This document shows positions 52,832 to 61,332 of a DNA stretch of 64,000 nucleotides, in pieces; position 1 is the stretch's first letter, and each line of letters begins with the position of its first letter. Source of the stretch: Candidatus Poribacteria bacterium (GTDB lineage: Bacteria > Poribacteria > WGA-4E > WGA-3G). The DNA lies in assembly GCA_022821495.1 (NCBI GenBank), contig JAJEDN010000102.1:1-64000 (forward strand), read 5' to 3'. The position numbers and the translations under genes were made by a program. The notes under the pieces are model-generated. The model was given only the letters and a program-made list of their open reading frames with translations, was not told where the DNA came from and searched no databases.

Positions 52832-53905
52832 TCACTTATCAACCGTGAGGTCCCACAAATACACGATGCCACTCTGACTTGCACTCGCCAGAATTTTTCC
52901 GTTGGGACTAAACGCTACGGCTTGGACATCTTTCCGATGTCTTTTTACTGTCTGCAGCTGTTTGCCGGTGCTGACCTCCCACAACATCACGGTGCGATCC
53001 TGACTGCCACTCGCTAATATTTTCCCATCCGGACTAAATGCGACACTATTGACTATGTCCCGATGTGCTTCTAACGTCCGAAGCATTTCACCCGAAACAG
53101 CATCCCATAAAACCACAGTACTGTCCAGGTCCCCACTGGCGAGTATCTTTCCGTCTGGACTGAACGCGACACACTTAACTTGATTTCCTTTTTTATCCAA
53201 ATTCAAGAGATGTGTGCCGCTCTGTACATCCCACGTGTGCACGGTGCCGTCATTAGATCCGGTCGCCAATCGGGAACCATCTGGGCTGAAGGCGATGCTT
53301 GTGAAAGCAACCCAATTCAACGCCACTGTTTTTATACGTTTACCTGTTTGCGTATCCAACAAATAGATGCTACCATCGTTTATCGCACTTGCCAGCGTTT
53401 TGCCATCTGGACTAAATGCAACGTAGCTCGCGGCAACGTTGCTAACTGGAATGATTGGCGGATCAAAAATATGTCCAATTAGTGGCGGCAACGATTTTCC
53501 TGTTTTTGTATCCCACAAAACCAAGGTCTTATCAAAACAGCCACTCACTAGTGTTTTGCCATCTGGACTGAACGCGACACTAACGACGGAACTTTTATCC
53601 ACAGTCAACTTCCGAAAAGATTTGCCTGTCTGCACATTCCACAAATAAACGGTATCCCTCACAGTGCCAGCTGCAAGTGTTTTGCTATCCGGACTGAACG
53701 CGATACTAAGTATATTCTGCCAACGCGCTACCATTTTCCGAGGTTTTGTGTCAGTTTTCACAACCCAGAGACGGGTAGTCTCGTTTTCACTACCTTCGCG
53801 TGAGTGCTGCAAATGTAAATCCTGTGTGTTCTGTGCGATAGTGTTTTCAGGAATAACGCATATCGCGAACACAATCGCTAAAATCAAAGTCAGTGTTTTT
53901 CGCAT
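52832..53905 (-). CDS. exported WD40-repeat protein E, internally deleted
   Basis: This 357-aa protein has a signal peptide nearly identical to that of copy D (LILAIVFAICVIPENTIAQ). The lead-in LHLQHSREG is joined abruptly to ETTRLWVVKTDTKPRKMV, the end of a repeat found far downstream in the other copies. About 250 residues, including the lead-in strand GIWMYD, are missing. About seven repeats remain. The deletion keeps the frame, so a shortened protein is still encoded. Confidence 0.85.
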   Translation of the reverse strand: MRKTLTLILAIVFAICVIPENTIAQNTQDLHLQHSREGSENETTRLWVVKTDTKPRKMVARWQNILSIAFSPDSKTLAAGTVRDTVYLWNVQTGKSFRKLTVDKSSVVSVAFSPDGKTLVSGCFDKTLVLWDTKTGKSLPPLIGHIFDPPIIPVSNVAASYVAFSPDGKTLASAINDGSIYLLDTQTGKRIKTVALNWVAFTSIAFSPDGSRLATGSNDGTVHTWDVQSGTHLLNLDKKGNQVKCVAFSPDGKILASGDLDSTVVLWDAVSGEMLRTLEAHRDIVNSVAFSPDGKILASGSQDRTVMLWEVSTGKQLQTVKRHRKDVQAVAFSPNGKILASASQSGIVYLWDLTVDK

Positions 53906-53984
53906 GAGAAAATTATCCTTTCTGCTTTGCAGTAGAAAACGTGCATTCTGGAAAAAATTATAACATAAGGTAGCGGCAAAAGGT

Positions 53985-54178
53985 ATAATTATTGGCTATC
54001 GGTAGTTGACGTATTGTCTGAACCAATGTTCGCATTACACAAGCTGGCAGTTTTATCGAACTCACGTTGCATAGGGGCAAGCGAAAATTAAATAACACGA
54101 AATCCAAAATTTTGGTATAATTCGCATAAGCACTCCTATTGACAATCAAACATTTGTTAACCAAAAAGGATTAGAAAA
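53985..54178. other. intergenic region with palindrome and -10-like hexamer
   Basis: GGCTATCGGTAG (53995-54006) is a heptamer-type repeat remnant. CCAAAATTTTGG (54104-54115) is a perfect palindrome abutting TATAAT (54116-54121) about 58 bases before the next gene, which may be its -10. AAAAGGATTAGAAAA precedes the ATG. Confidence 0.4.
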
Positions 54179-55006
54179 ATGAAATTCAAACGCGAAGACA
54201 TTTTAACCCAGTTACGTAACAATATTGACGCAGGCAAACCCATCATCGGAGCAGGTGCTGGCACAGGTATCTCTGCTAAATGTGAGGCTGCTGGCGGGAT
54301 TGACCTGATTATTATCTACAATTCCGGCAGATTCAGAATGGCGGGCAGGGGTTCACTCGCGGGCATGATGCCCTACGGCGACGCGAACCAGATTGTCGTT
54401 GAAATGGCGAGCGAAGTGCTGCCCGTCGTTCCAGATACACCCGTCCTTGCAGGTGTCTGTGGCACGGATCCGTTTCGCTTGATGGACATCTTCTTACAAC
54501 AGATAGACGCAATCGGATTTTCTGGGGTTCAGAATTTCCCGACAGTGGGTCTAATTGACGGCACATTCCGTCAACTGCTTGAAGAAACCGATATGGGATA
54601 CGGACCCGAAGTCGAGATGATTCGGACAGCAAGTCAGATGGGTATGCTTACCACGCCGTATGCGTTCAACGAAACCGAAGCAGAACAGATGGCGGATGCA
54701 GGTGCGGATATCCTCGTCGCACACATGGGATTGACAACGAAAGGTTCTATCGGCGCACAAACCGCCTTCACGCTTGAGGATGCCGCCAAACGCGTACAAG
54801 CCATTCACGACGCTGCGAAAGGGGTCAATTCGGAGATTCTCGTTATTTGTCACGGCGGTCCTATCGCTGAACCCGAAGACGCAACGTACGTTCTGGAAAA
54901 TACCGAAGGCGTTGTCGGTTTCTACGGCGCATCGAGTGCAGAACGTCTCCCGACGGAACGCGCGATTACCGCACAGATTGAGGCATTCAAGCAGATCCGT
55001 TTGTAG
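54179..55006 (+). CDS. phosphoenolpyruvate hydrolase family TIM-barrel protein
   Basis: This 275-aa protein matches the PEP-hydrolase-like/Tm-1-type TIM-barrel family: KPIIGAGAGTGISAKCEAAGGIDLIIIYNSGRFRM at the start (shown in parts IGAGAGTGISAK and IIIYNSGRFRM), GTDPFRLMD, GVQNFPTVG, LVAHMGLTTKGSIGA and ICHGGPIAEPED. Members resemble PEP mutase and signal-transduction relatives; the substrate is unknown here. It is convergent with the cytochrome gene, only five bases away. Confidence 0.85.
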   Translation: MKFKREDILTQLRNNIDAGKPIIGAGAGTGISAKCEAAGGIDLIIIYNSGRFRMAGRGSLAGMMPYGDANQIVVEMASEVLPVVPDTPVLAGVCGTDPFRLMDIFLQQIDAIGFSGVQNFPTVGLIDGTFRQLLEETDMGYGPEVEMIRTASQMGMLTTPYAFNETEAEQMADAGADILVAHMGLTTKGSIGAQTAFTLEDAAKRVQAIHDAAKGVNSEILVICHGGPIAEPEDATYVLENTEGVVGFYGASSAERLPTERAITAQIEAFKQIRL

Positions 55007-55010
55007 CAGT

Positions 55011-56060
55011 TTACTCCTCGAGATAGTTTTCGTTGATGTAGCGCGTAATTATCTCAATCTCTTCCTCTTCGAGATAAAGCCCTGTTTCTATCATCCGGGC
55101 AATGACCTCGGTTGTCTCCGCTTTAGAACGTGGTGGGTAGTCTTCAACATCCGTTAAGGGGTGACATTGTGAGCATTTGTCCTCAAAGAGTGCTTTCGCT
55201 TCCGCTTCATTGTAGGCGACTGCTACAGTTTCTGTTTCCATAGCGATAGTCGCGATTTGCGCAGCCTCCTTCGCTTCATCCGATCGTATCTGTTCTTGTC
55301 GCTGTTCCCGTGCCGAAACTTGGATATCCGGTGTAATCGCGATGAGGTATGCCGAGACCGTCCACTCCTCTTCTTGATGAATGGGTTCACCGATCATCGG
55401 TTTTATCGCCATCCGATTGACGAGACGTACCCAGTCGGGTGGCGTGCGTGGCTTCACGAGAATGGTCCGTAAGTCGTGGCAGACGACACATTTGCGCTGT
55501 AAGACGTGCTGTCCTTCCCGCAACTTTCGCTTTGATGCTAATTGGTCGAGCGGTGCCTCCGCTGGCAATCCGGCATTTTCAAGCAACTTGCGGGTTCGAG
55601 CGATACCTTCGTCGCTGAATGCACTTGTTTGTGTGCGTAACGCCGCTTCGCGGAATGTGAACGGTACCGACAACCCAATCAGCAGATAGGTACAAATCAG
55701 CAGGGTAGTGCCGATATACGGCATTGATTCTTCAAAATGCCGAAAAAAACGGAGGATAGCGATCTTGACGAGAATCAACACACCGATGGTGATACCGAGC
55801 ATCAGATGTGCGACAGTCCGTGGCGGCAGTTCGACTTGGTAGTTCCATAAACGCGGCACCATGTGCCACATCATGAAGACATAGAGGATTGCGTACGCGT
55901 AGCCGATGAGCCGATGAAGCAGCATCAAGGCGGGGGGTGCCTCACTCTTATGCGTCTCCTTATCAAATGGGTAACCCCATAACTTAAACATCAAGAAAAC
56001 AGAGGCGTTCGCGAGTCCTAAGAAGATTAACCCAAGAATCGCGCTCATTGAAGTAGACAT
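55011..56060 (-). CDS. membrane cytochrome with cytochrome-b561-like helices and two heme c sites
   Basis: This 349-aa protein has four to five N-terminal membrane helices with His-containing segments (LLHRLIGYAYA, MMWHMVPRLW, VAHLMLGI), resembling diheme cytochrome b561-like domains. A soluble part follows with two heme c attachment sites, CVVCH (about residue 191) and CSQCH (about 300), each in a cytochrome-c-like setting. It probably passes electrons between membrane and periplasm. No partner gene is adjacent. Confidence 0.82.
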   Translation of the reverse strand: MSTSMSAILGLIFLGLANASVFLMFKLWGYPFDKETHKSEAPPALMLLHRLIGYAYAILYVFMMWHMVPRLWNYQVELPPRTVAHLMLGITIGVLILVKIAILRFFRHFEESMPYIGTTLLICTYLLIGLSVPFTFREAALRTQTSAFSDEGIARTRKLLENAGLPAEAPLDQLASKRKLREGQHVLQRKCVVCHDLRTILVKPRTPPDWVRLVNRMAIKPMIGEPIHQEEEWTVSAYLIAITPDIQVSAREQRQEQIRSDEAKEAAQIATIAMETETVAVAYNEAEAKALFEDKCSQCHPLTDVEDYPPRSKAETTEVIARMIETGLYLEEEEIEIITRYINENYLEE

Positions 56061-56075
56061 GTTAGTTATTTCTTC

Positions 56076-56876
56076 CTACGTCTCCAATACGGGACGATTT
56101 AATCGAGAGTGGTAGGGAGGTTCCATAACAGCACGCTGTCGTTCGTTTGCCCATTCCGGTATTTCATAGGCGGGAACGTACGCCATATTGCCTGCGGTAT
56201 AGCGTGTTAAGATGGAACGGCGCGGATGGTCTGCTGTCCAGGGGAGGGTCCCGTGCGTCACCGCTTCCGTGAAAATTATTACATCCCCCGCATCGCAGAC
56301 GAGCGGACGGATGTGCTCTTGGTGTTTCTGGTAAAGTCGCATCTCTTGCGGACACGGGTAGTTGCTCTTATGGCTTCCCGGAATAACGATTAATCCACCG
56401 GCGCCTTCGGGAACATCCGTCAACTGGAAGGTGACAACAGTCAAACCGTTGTGCATGCGTCCGTCCCGGAAGATGTAGTACTGATTTGGATCGAAACCGG
56501 GACCAGAAGATCCATGAAAGATGAAGCCTTCCGCGCCTTTATCCATTGAAAGCAGGAACATGTGATGGTCCATACGGAAGCCTTTTCCCAATATTTCATT
56601 CAGATAGGGAACAAGTGTTGGATGCGCAAGCATGTGTCGGAACGGATTACACCACGGTGCTTCCCATCCAAGCATACCACCGAGTTCGCCTCTGCCCTGC
56701 TCGCCTTCCAGTTCTGCAGAACCGCCGTCAAGTGTTTGCTCAGGTGGACGGATGCGCGCTTGATCACCATGTTTGTCAATCGCTTCGTTCGCGAGTGCTA
56801 CCTCTTCGGGCGTTAGCACGTTCTTGATAATAAGATAACCGTTCAGATCGAATAGATATTTTTCGTCAGCATTCAT
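56076..56876 (-). CDS. phytanoyl-CoA dioxygenase-like protein, tandem copy 1
   Basis: This 266-aa protein has the PhyH fold: NGYLIIKNVLTPEEVALA at the start, RMDHHMFLLSMDKG, GLTVVTFQLTDVPEGAGGLIVIPGSHKSN, and THGTLPW with the distal His. The metal HxD is not seen in the usual form; FHGSSG is at the corresponding place, as in HGG-type relatives. GGAAAGGTGAAAA precedes the ATG. The next upstream gene is a near-identical copy. Confidence 0.85.
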   Translation of the reverse strand: MNADEKYLFDLNGYLIIKNVLTPEEVALANEAIDKHGDQARIRPPEQTLDGGSAELEGEQGRGELGGMLGWEAPWCNPFRHMLAHPTLVPYLNEILGKGFRMDHHMFLLSMDKGAEGFIFHGSSGPGFDPNQYYIFRDGRMHNGLTVVTFQLTDVPEGAGGLIVIPGSHKSNYPCPQEMRLYQKHQEHIRPLVCDAGDVIIFTEAVTHGTLPWTADHPRRSILTRYTAGNMAYVPAYEIPEWANERQRAVMEPPYHSRLNRPVLET

Positions 56877-56896
56877 TTTTCACCTTTCCTTTTACC

Positions 56897-56975
56897 AGTT
56901 AACAGTTAACAGAAAAGAGATGTTGTGTTATCCGAACGCCTCTTAACTGACCACTGGTTACTGGCTACTGGAAAC
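56897..56975. repeat. heptamer-type intergenic repeats
   Basis: CAGTTAACAGTTAACAG (about 56898-56914) and TGGTTACTGGCTACTGG (56954-56970) are heptamer repeats in the gap between the two dioxygenase copies. Confidence 0.45.
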
Positions 56976-56982
56976 TTCAAAC

Positions 56983-57783
56983 CTACGTTTCCAAGGTGGG
57001 ACGATTTAATCGCGAATGATAAGGGGGTTCCATGACAGCACGCTGGCGCTCATTCGCCCATTCCGGTATTTCATAGGCAGGGACATACGCCATATTGCCT
57101 GCGGTATAACGGGTTAGAATGGAGCGTCTCGGATGGTCTGCTGTCCACGGAAGCGTTCCGTGCGTCACCGCCTCCGTGAAGATTGCCACATCCCCAGCGT
57201 TGCAGACGACCTGTCGAATATGCTCTTGGTGCTCCTGGTAGAGCCGCATCTTCTTCGGGCACGGGTAGTTGCTCTTGTGGCTTCCGGGTATAACGATTAA
57301 TCCACCGACGCCGGGTGGCACATCCGTCAATTGGAATGTGACGACAGTCAAGCCGTTGTGCATGCGTCCGTCACGGAAAATATAGTATTGGTTCGGATCG
57401 AAGCCAGGACCGGAGGAGCCATGGAACGTATGCCCCTCTGCCCCCTTGTCCATTGAAAGCAGGAACATCTGATGATCCATACGGAAGCCTTTTCCGAGTA
57501 TCTCGTTGAGATATGGAACAAGTGTCGGATGTGCGAGCATGTGCCGAAACGGGTTACACCACGGTTCTTCCCAGCTGAGCATACCGCCAAGTTCCCCTCT
57601 CCCTTGGTCACCTTTTAATGCCGGGGAGCCGCCGTCGAGTGCTTGTTCGCGTGGACGGACGCGTCCTTGCTCACTATGTTTATCAATTGCTTCATTCGCT
57701 ATTGCCACCTCTTCAGGTGTTAACACGTTCTTGACAACGAGGTAACCGTTGAGATCAAATAGATATTTTTCGTCGGCATTCAT
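56983..57783 (-). CDS. phytanoyl-CoA dioxygenase-like protein, tandem copy 2
   Basis: This 266-aa protein is very similar to copy 1 over its full length (same starts, same GRGELGGML, WCNPFRHMLAHPTLVPYLNEIL split by few changes, same HGSSGPGFDPNQYY). Differences are clustered near residues 30-60 and 185-205. The pair arose by recent tandem duplication. They may have related substrates, or one may be redundant. Confidence 0.85.
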   Translation of the reverse strand: MNADEKYLFDLNGYLVVKNVLTPEEVAIANEAIDKHSEQGRVRPREQALDGGSPALKGDQGRGELGGMLSWEEPWCNPFRHMLAHPTLVPYLNEILGKGFRMDHQMFLLSMDKGAEGHTFHGSSGPGFDPNQYYIFRDGRMHNGLTVVTFQLTDVPPGVGGLIVIPGSHKSNYPCPKKMRLYQEHQEHIRQVVCNAGDVAIFTEAVTHGTLPWTADHPRRSILTRYTAGNMAYVPAYEIPEWANERQRAVMEPPYHSRLNRPTLET

Positions 57784-57792
57784 ATTTCAATA

Positions 57793-57945
57793 GTTGTCAG
57801 TTGTCAGTCGTCAGTTTGCCTCGCAGTGAGAGTTACGTTTTCTGTGATGCGGGAGTCTCCTGACAAATTCCAACTGGCTCCTTCTTTTCAAGTTATGTTA
57901 CCAGCATCAGCACCCTCTTTCACTGATAACTGATAACCGCAAACT
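57793..57945. repeat. intergenic repeats behind the enolase-superfamily gene
   Basis: TTGTCAGTTGTCAGTCGTCAG (split here as heptamers from 57794) is followed by TTTGCCTCGCAGTGAGAG, which also occurs at 3167-3184. CTGATAACTGATAACC ends the block (57922-57937). It fills the gap before the next gene. Confidence 0.5.
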
Positions 57946-57948
57946 ATT

Positions 57949-59076
57949 TTACACCGCGTAAGCGACAGAGCCGTCTTCACGCAGAGGTGTTGTGCCAGTG
58001 TTCATCGGTTGATAAGGGTTCTGCTCGATTAGGCTATCATCAAGTTCAATGCCCAAGCCCGGAGCTTCAGGAATCGGAATATAGCCGCCTTCCCGTTGAT
58101 ACGCGACTTTATAGACAGCGAAATCTTCGGATTCATCTGACTTCGTATATTCTTGTGTGATGAAGTTCGGGATACTCGTATCTAAGTGCAGCGATGCAGC
58201 AGTAATAAGCGGGCCGAGGAAGTTATGCGTGACAACCGCGCTGTGATACGCCTCAGCGAGTGCTGCTATTTTCTTGCAATGCGTGATACCACCGGCGAGA
58301 CCGACATCCGGACGCACGTATTGCGGACCACCCGCCTCCAAGATCTCACGGAATTCCCAGATGCTTACATTGCGTTCACCGATAGCGAGAGGTGTTGTCA
58401 TCCGTTTCGCTAATTCGCCTTGTGTAGTGATAGTATCTATCTGAATCGGGTCTTCAATGAAATAGAGATTAAAGGGTGCCAAAGCAGATTCTAACACAAT
58501 ACTGTTCATGGGTGTCAGTTTCCGATGCACTTCAACAATCAGATCAAGATCGGGACCACCGCCCTCTCGCGCCGCAGCGACGAGATCACGGGCGGTTTTA
58601 ACAAGACGATCGACTGCCATATCTTGGAAGTTTCCGACCAACGGATCAAATTTGAGTGCTGTGAAACCTTCTTCGACAGCTGCTTTCGCCGCTTCAAACA
58701 TCGTTTCGGGGGTGCCGCCACCACCGAGGAGATGCAATCGGATTTTATCGCGGCAGTTTCCTCCTAACAGCTCCCAGATCGGAACACCGAAATGTTTACC
58801 TTTTATGTCCCAGAGTGCAATGTCCACTGCACTAATCGCGCCACTTAACGCCGTTCCACGAAAGGGACCCATGCGATAAAGATATTGCCAGTGATGCTCA
58901 ATCCGCAACGGGTTCTGTCCAATAAGGTATTTCTTAAATGTGTTGATGATTTGATCAACGGCTTCTGGGTAGCCCCAGCAGGCAGTTTGCCCTACACCGC
59001 TGATACCCGTGTCTGTATGGATCCGAATCACGTAGCCGTTCCGAATAAAAAACGACTCAATTTTATCAATCTTCAT
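57949..59076 (-). CDS. mandelate racemase/muconate lactonizing enzyme family protein
   Basis: This enolase-superfamily protein of 375 aa is probably a sugar acid dehydratase. The capping domain has RIHTDTGISGVGQ; the barrel has AVDIALWDIKGK, FTALKFDPLVG, LIVEVHRKLTP, YFIEDPIQ and AIGERNV, giving the metal acids of the family. The combination of VEVHR and GERN recalls gluconate/galactonate dehydratase-like members. The substrate is not determinable. It clusters with an alcohol dehydrogenase and isomerase. Confidence 0.88.
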   Translation of the reverse strand: MKIDKIESFFIRNGYVIRIHTDTGISGVGQTACWGYPEAVDQIINTFKKYLIGQNPLRIEHHWQYLYRMGPFRGTALSGAISAVDIALWDIKGKHFGVPIWELLGGNCRDKIRLHLLGGGGTPETMFEAAKAAVEEGFTALKFDPLVGNFQDMAVDRLVKTARDLVAAAREGGGPDLDLIVEVHRKLTPMNSIVLESALAPFNLYFIEDPIQIDTITTQGELAKRMTTPLAIGERNVSIWEFREILEAGGPQYVRPDVGLAGGITHCKKIAALAEAYHSAVVTHNFLGPLITAASLHLDTSIPNFITQEYTKSDESEDFAVYKVAYQREGGYIPIPEAPGLGIELDDSLIEQNPYQPMNTGTTPLREDGSVAYAV

Positions 59077-59095
59077 ATAACGCTCCTACCTTTTA

Positions 59096-59121
59096 GCTGC
59101 AAGTTTTGGCTTGCAAGCTGC
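59096..59121. other. hairpin in the gap upstream of the enolase-superfamily gene
   Basis: GCTGCAAG and CTTGCAAGC with a TTTTGG loop form a hairpin just upstream of the minus-strand start at 59076. It could act on transcription or translation of that gene. The remainder of the gap up to 59260 holds nothing I can support. Confidence 0.35.
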
Positions 59122-59261
59122 ACCAAAGGGTGATTTTTATCTGGCTGCGTTGTATTGTATCATACGCGCGCGAATTCAACAACAGACTTTTCTATAGCGA
59201 TTAGGGTATTTGGTTTTGAACAATCTATTGGCTTGCTTGGACTTTAAACCCTCTTTCCAAT

Positions 59262-59354
59262 GCTGGCACGATTAGAACTGTGTTTATTAGGTTTGAGTAT
59301 TTAAAAAATGTCGGCGCGATTAGAAACCGCACCGATTGGGTTTGCGTATTCAAA
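59262..59354. repeat. imperfect 47-base tandem repeat
   Basis: Two units start at 59262 and 59309. Both hold GGC(A/G)CGATTAGAA, then ATT(A/G)GGTTTG and GTATT(T/C)AAAA. There is no coding capacity. It may be a decayed small element or binding-site array between the methyltransferase and enolase-superfamily genes. Confidence 0.5.
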
Positions 59355-59378
59355 ATTGGACTCAGGTTATGTAATTTT

Positions 59379-60155
59379 CTACTTTCGTCTTGCTTTAACG
59401 GCGTACATGGGCCAGGAAAAATAAAAATCGTCGCCTGATGGACGGATTGTATAATGCTTTCGCGCCTCATCAGGCGAGAGTTGTGCAAAGGCATCACGAA
59501 TTTCCTGCACGACCTCTGGTGGGTTTTGCTCTGGTCGTACCCACCATAGAAACGACATTTGTGCGTTTCGGACATCTGCAGTCCGTTCCAGTGAAAATCC
59601 AGCGTCCGTAATCATTGTGTCCCACTCCGAAGGCGGACGGCCATACACATGGGAGTTATCGCGGAGTGCCTCCACGCGATTCTGCCACGCTATTAATTTT
59701 TCTGATTCAGGGGAAACGGAGTCTACAAGGCAAAAAAGTCCATCTGTTCGGAGCACCCGATGGACTTCGCTCAAGAATTTCGGGACATCTTGGAAGTGGT
59801 GCGGCGCGAGTCGGCAGGTCACTAAATCTAACGAAGCCGTGGCAATCGGCAGAGATTCCGCAGCAGCGACAGAAAACGTAACGTTCTCTATCGCTTGTGC
59901 TTGCGCCAACTCGGCTGCCTTCACGACCATTTCGGGGGTTAGATCGGTAGCGACGACGTGGGCGACCTTGGGCGCGAGCGCAAAGGCTGTAAAGCCTGTA
60001 CCTGTGGCGACATCCAACGTCTGTTCCGTCCCTTTCGGTGCCGCGAAGTCGAGGATTACATCTAACGTGTCCCCTTTAGCGTGTGCGCTGCTTTGGGCGT
60101 AGTAGTCAGCGTGCTGACTGAACTGATCCCGAACCGCGGTGTGTACGGATTTCAT
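59379..60155 (-). CDS. class I SAM-dependent methyltransferase
   Basis: This protein of about 258 aa has the SAM motif LDVATGTGFTAFALAP, then VVATDLTPEMV and VTCRLAPHHFQDV, typical of UbiE/Methyltransf_11-type enzymes. It keeps the YYAQSSAHAKGD segment seen in UbiE-like proteins. The start at 60155 (MKSVHTAV) is preferred; the frame continues to 60275 through the ADH gene end. The acceptor is unknown. Confidence 0.85.
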   Translation of the reverse strand: MKSVHTAVRDQFSQHADYYAQSSAHAKGDTLDVILDFAAPKGTEQTLDVATGTGFTAFALAPKVAHVVATDLTPEMVVKAAELAQAQAIENVTFSVAAAESLPIATASLDLVTCRLAPHHFQDVPKFLSEVHRVLRTDGLFCLVDSVSPESEKLIAWQNRVEALRDNSHVYGRPPSEWDTMITDAGFSLERTADVRNAQMSFLWWVRPEQNPPEVVQEIRDAFAQLSPDEARKHYTIRPSGDDFYFSWPMYAVKARRK

Positions 60156-60201
60156 AGTATATTGGCTCTCGGTTTTCAGTTGTCGGTTAAAGGGACTTCC
60201 T

Positions 60202-61305
60202 TTAGTTGAAAACAATAACCCCGCGGGCATTTTCGCCGGCTTCCATATCCGCGAACGCCTCATTAATCTGCTCAAGTTGATAGTGCCGTGTAATCAATTC
60301 ATCTAACTTCAATTTACCTTCGGTATACAGACCGAGAAGTTTCGGCATATCCACCCGCGGTTGACATGAACCGTAGAAAGAACCGATCAGTTGTCTCTCT
60401 GTTGAAACGAGGTGTTGTGCCGGGATACTAACGTCCATTTGGTGATGCGCCATACCGACGATAACAGCGGTACCCGCAGCCCGCACCATATTATACGCTT
60501 GCACAATGGTCTTCGGGTTCCCGATCACCTCGAAAGCGTAGTCTACCCCGAGACCGTTGGTCAATTCACGAACCGCTTCGACCGGATCACACGTCGCTGC
60601 GTTAACGACATCGGTTGCCCCAAAACTTCTCGCAAAGTTAAGTTTTTTCTCAGCAATATCGACAGCGATAATCTGTTCTGCTTGCGCGAGTACCGCACCT
60701 TGGATGGCGTTCAACCCGACGCCACCCGTCCCGATAACCGCTACGGAACTACCGGGTTCCACCTTCGCAGTGTTTAGCACAGCCCCAACGCCGGTTGTCA
60801 CACCGCATCCGACAAGTGCCGCTTTTTCTAAGGCGTAGTCCTTATCAATTTTTACGAGATTTTGCTGCGGAACAACCATATATTCCGACATCGTTGCAAT
60901 CCGTGCCATTTGAAGGATACCATCCCCCGAACTGTTATGTAGGCGATAGGTGCCGTCAAGTTGAAACCCGCGCGGTACGTCATAACTTTCGCACAGACAG
61001 ACTTTTTCCATCTCGCACATACGGCAGCTGCCACAATAACTGACGAAAGACAAGATTACATGATCGCCAGGCTGGAACCCTGTTACATCATCGCCAACCC
61101 GTTCAATAATTCCCGCGCCTTCGTGTCCGAGTACGACAGCGGCATCATAATAGATGGCGCCCGTGACGACCGACAGATCAGAATGGCAGACACCGCTCGC
61201 AGCAGTGCGGACAAGGACCTCGTTTGCCTTCGGTTCGTCTAACTCAAGTTCCTCAATAACGACCGGTTCGTTATGTTCATACATAACAGCAGCACGCGTT
61301 TTCAT
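60202..61305 (-). CDS. zinc-dependent alcohol dehydrogenase (MDR family)
   Basis: This 367-aa protein has the catalytic zinc residues GVCHSD (Cys40) and GHEGAG, the structural zinc loop with Cys91, 94, 97 and 103, and the Rossmann motif GTGGVGLNAIQG. The length and sequence are close to class III-type medium-chain dehydrogenases. NAD(P)-dependent oxidation of an alcohol or formaldehyde adduct is likely. It is clustered with the isomerase and enolase-superfamily genes. GAGGGAACGAAA precedes the ATG. Confidence 0.92.
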   Translation of the reverse strand: MKTRAAVMYEHNEPVVIEELELDEPKANEVLVRTAASGVCHSDLSVVTGAIYYDAAVVLGHEGAGIIERVGDDVTGFQPGDHVILSFVSYCGSCRMCEMEKVCLCESYDVPRGFQLDGTYRLHNSSGDGILQMARIATMSEYMVVPQQNLVKIDKDYALEKAALVGCGVTTGVGAVLNTAKVEPGSSVAVIGTGGVGLNAIQGAVLAQAEQIIAVDIAEKKLNFARSFGATDVVNAATCDPVEAVRELTNGLGVDYAFEVIGNPKTIVQAYNMVRAAGTAVIVGMAHHQMDVSIPAQHLVSTERQLIGSFYGSCQPRVDMPKLLGLYTEGKLKLDELITRHYQLEQINEAFADMEAGENARGVIVFN

Positions 61306-61332
61306 TTTCGTTCCCTCTACGCCGTAATCTGT

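Noticed and set aside
44289..53905. repeats of the WD40 genes as a CRISPR or satellite array
   Set aside because: The repeats are coding, in frame and about 126 bases long with WD40 cores; no short direct repeats with unique spacers are seen.
59262..59290. sigma-54-like promoter (CTGGCACGATTAGAA)
   Set aside because: The GC element with correct spacing is missing.
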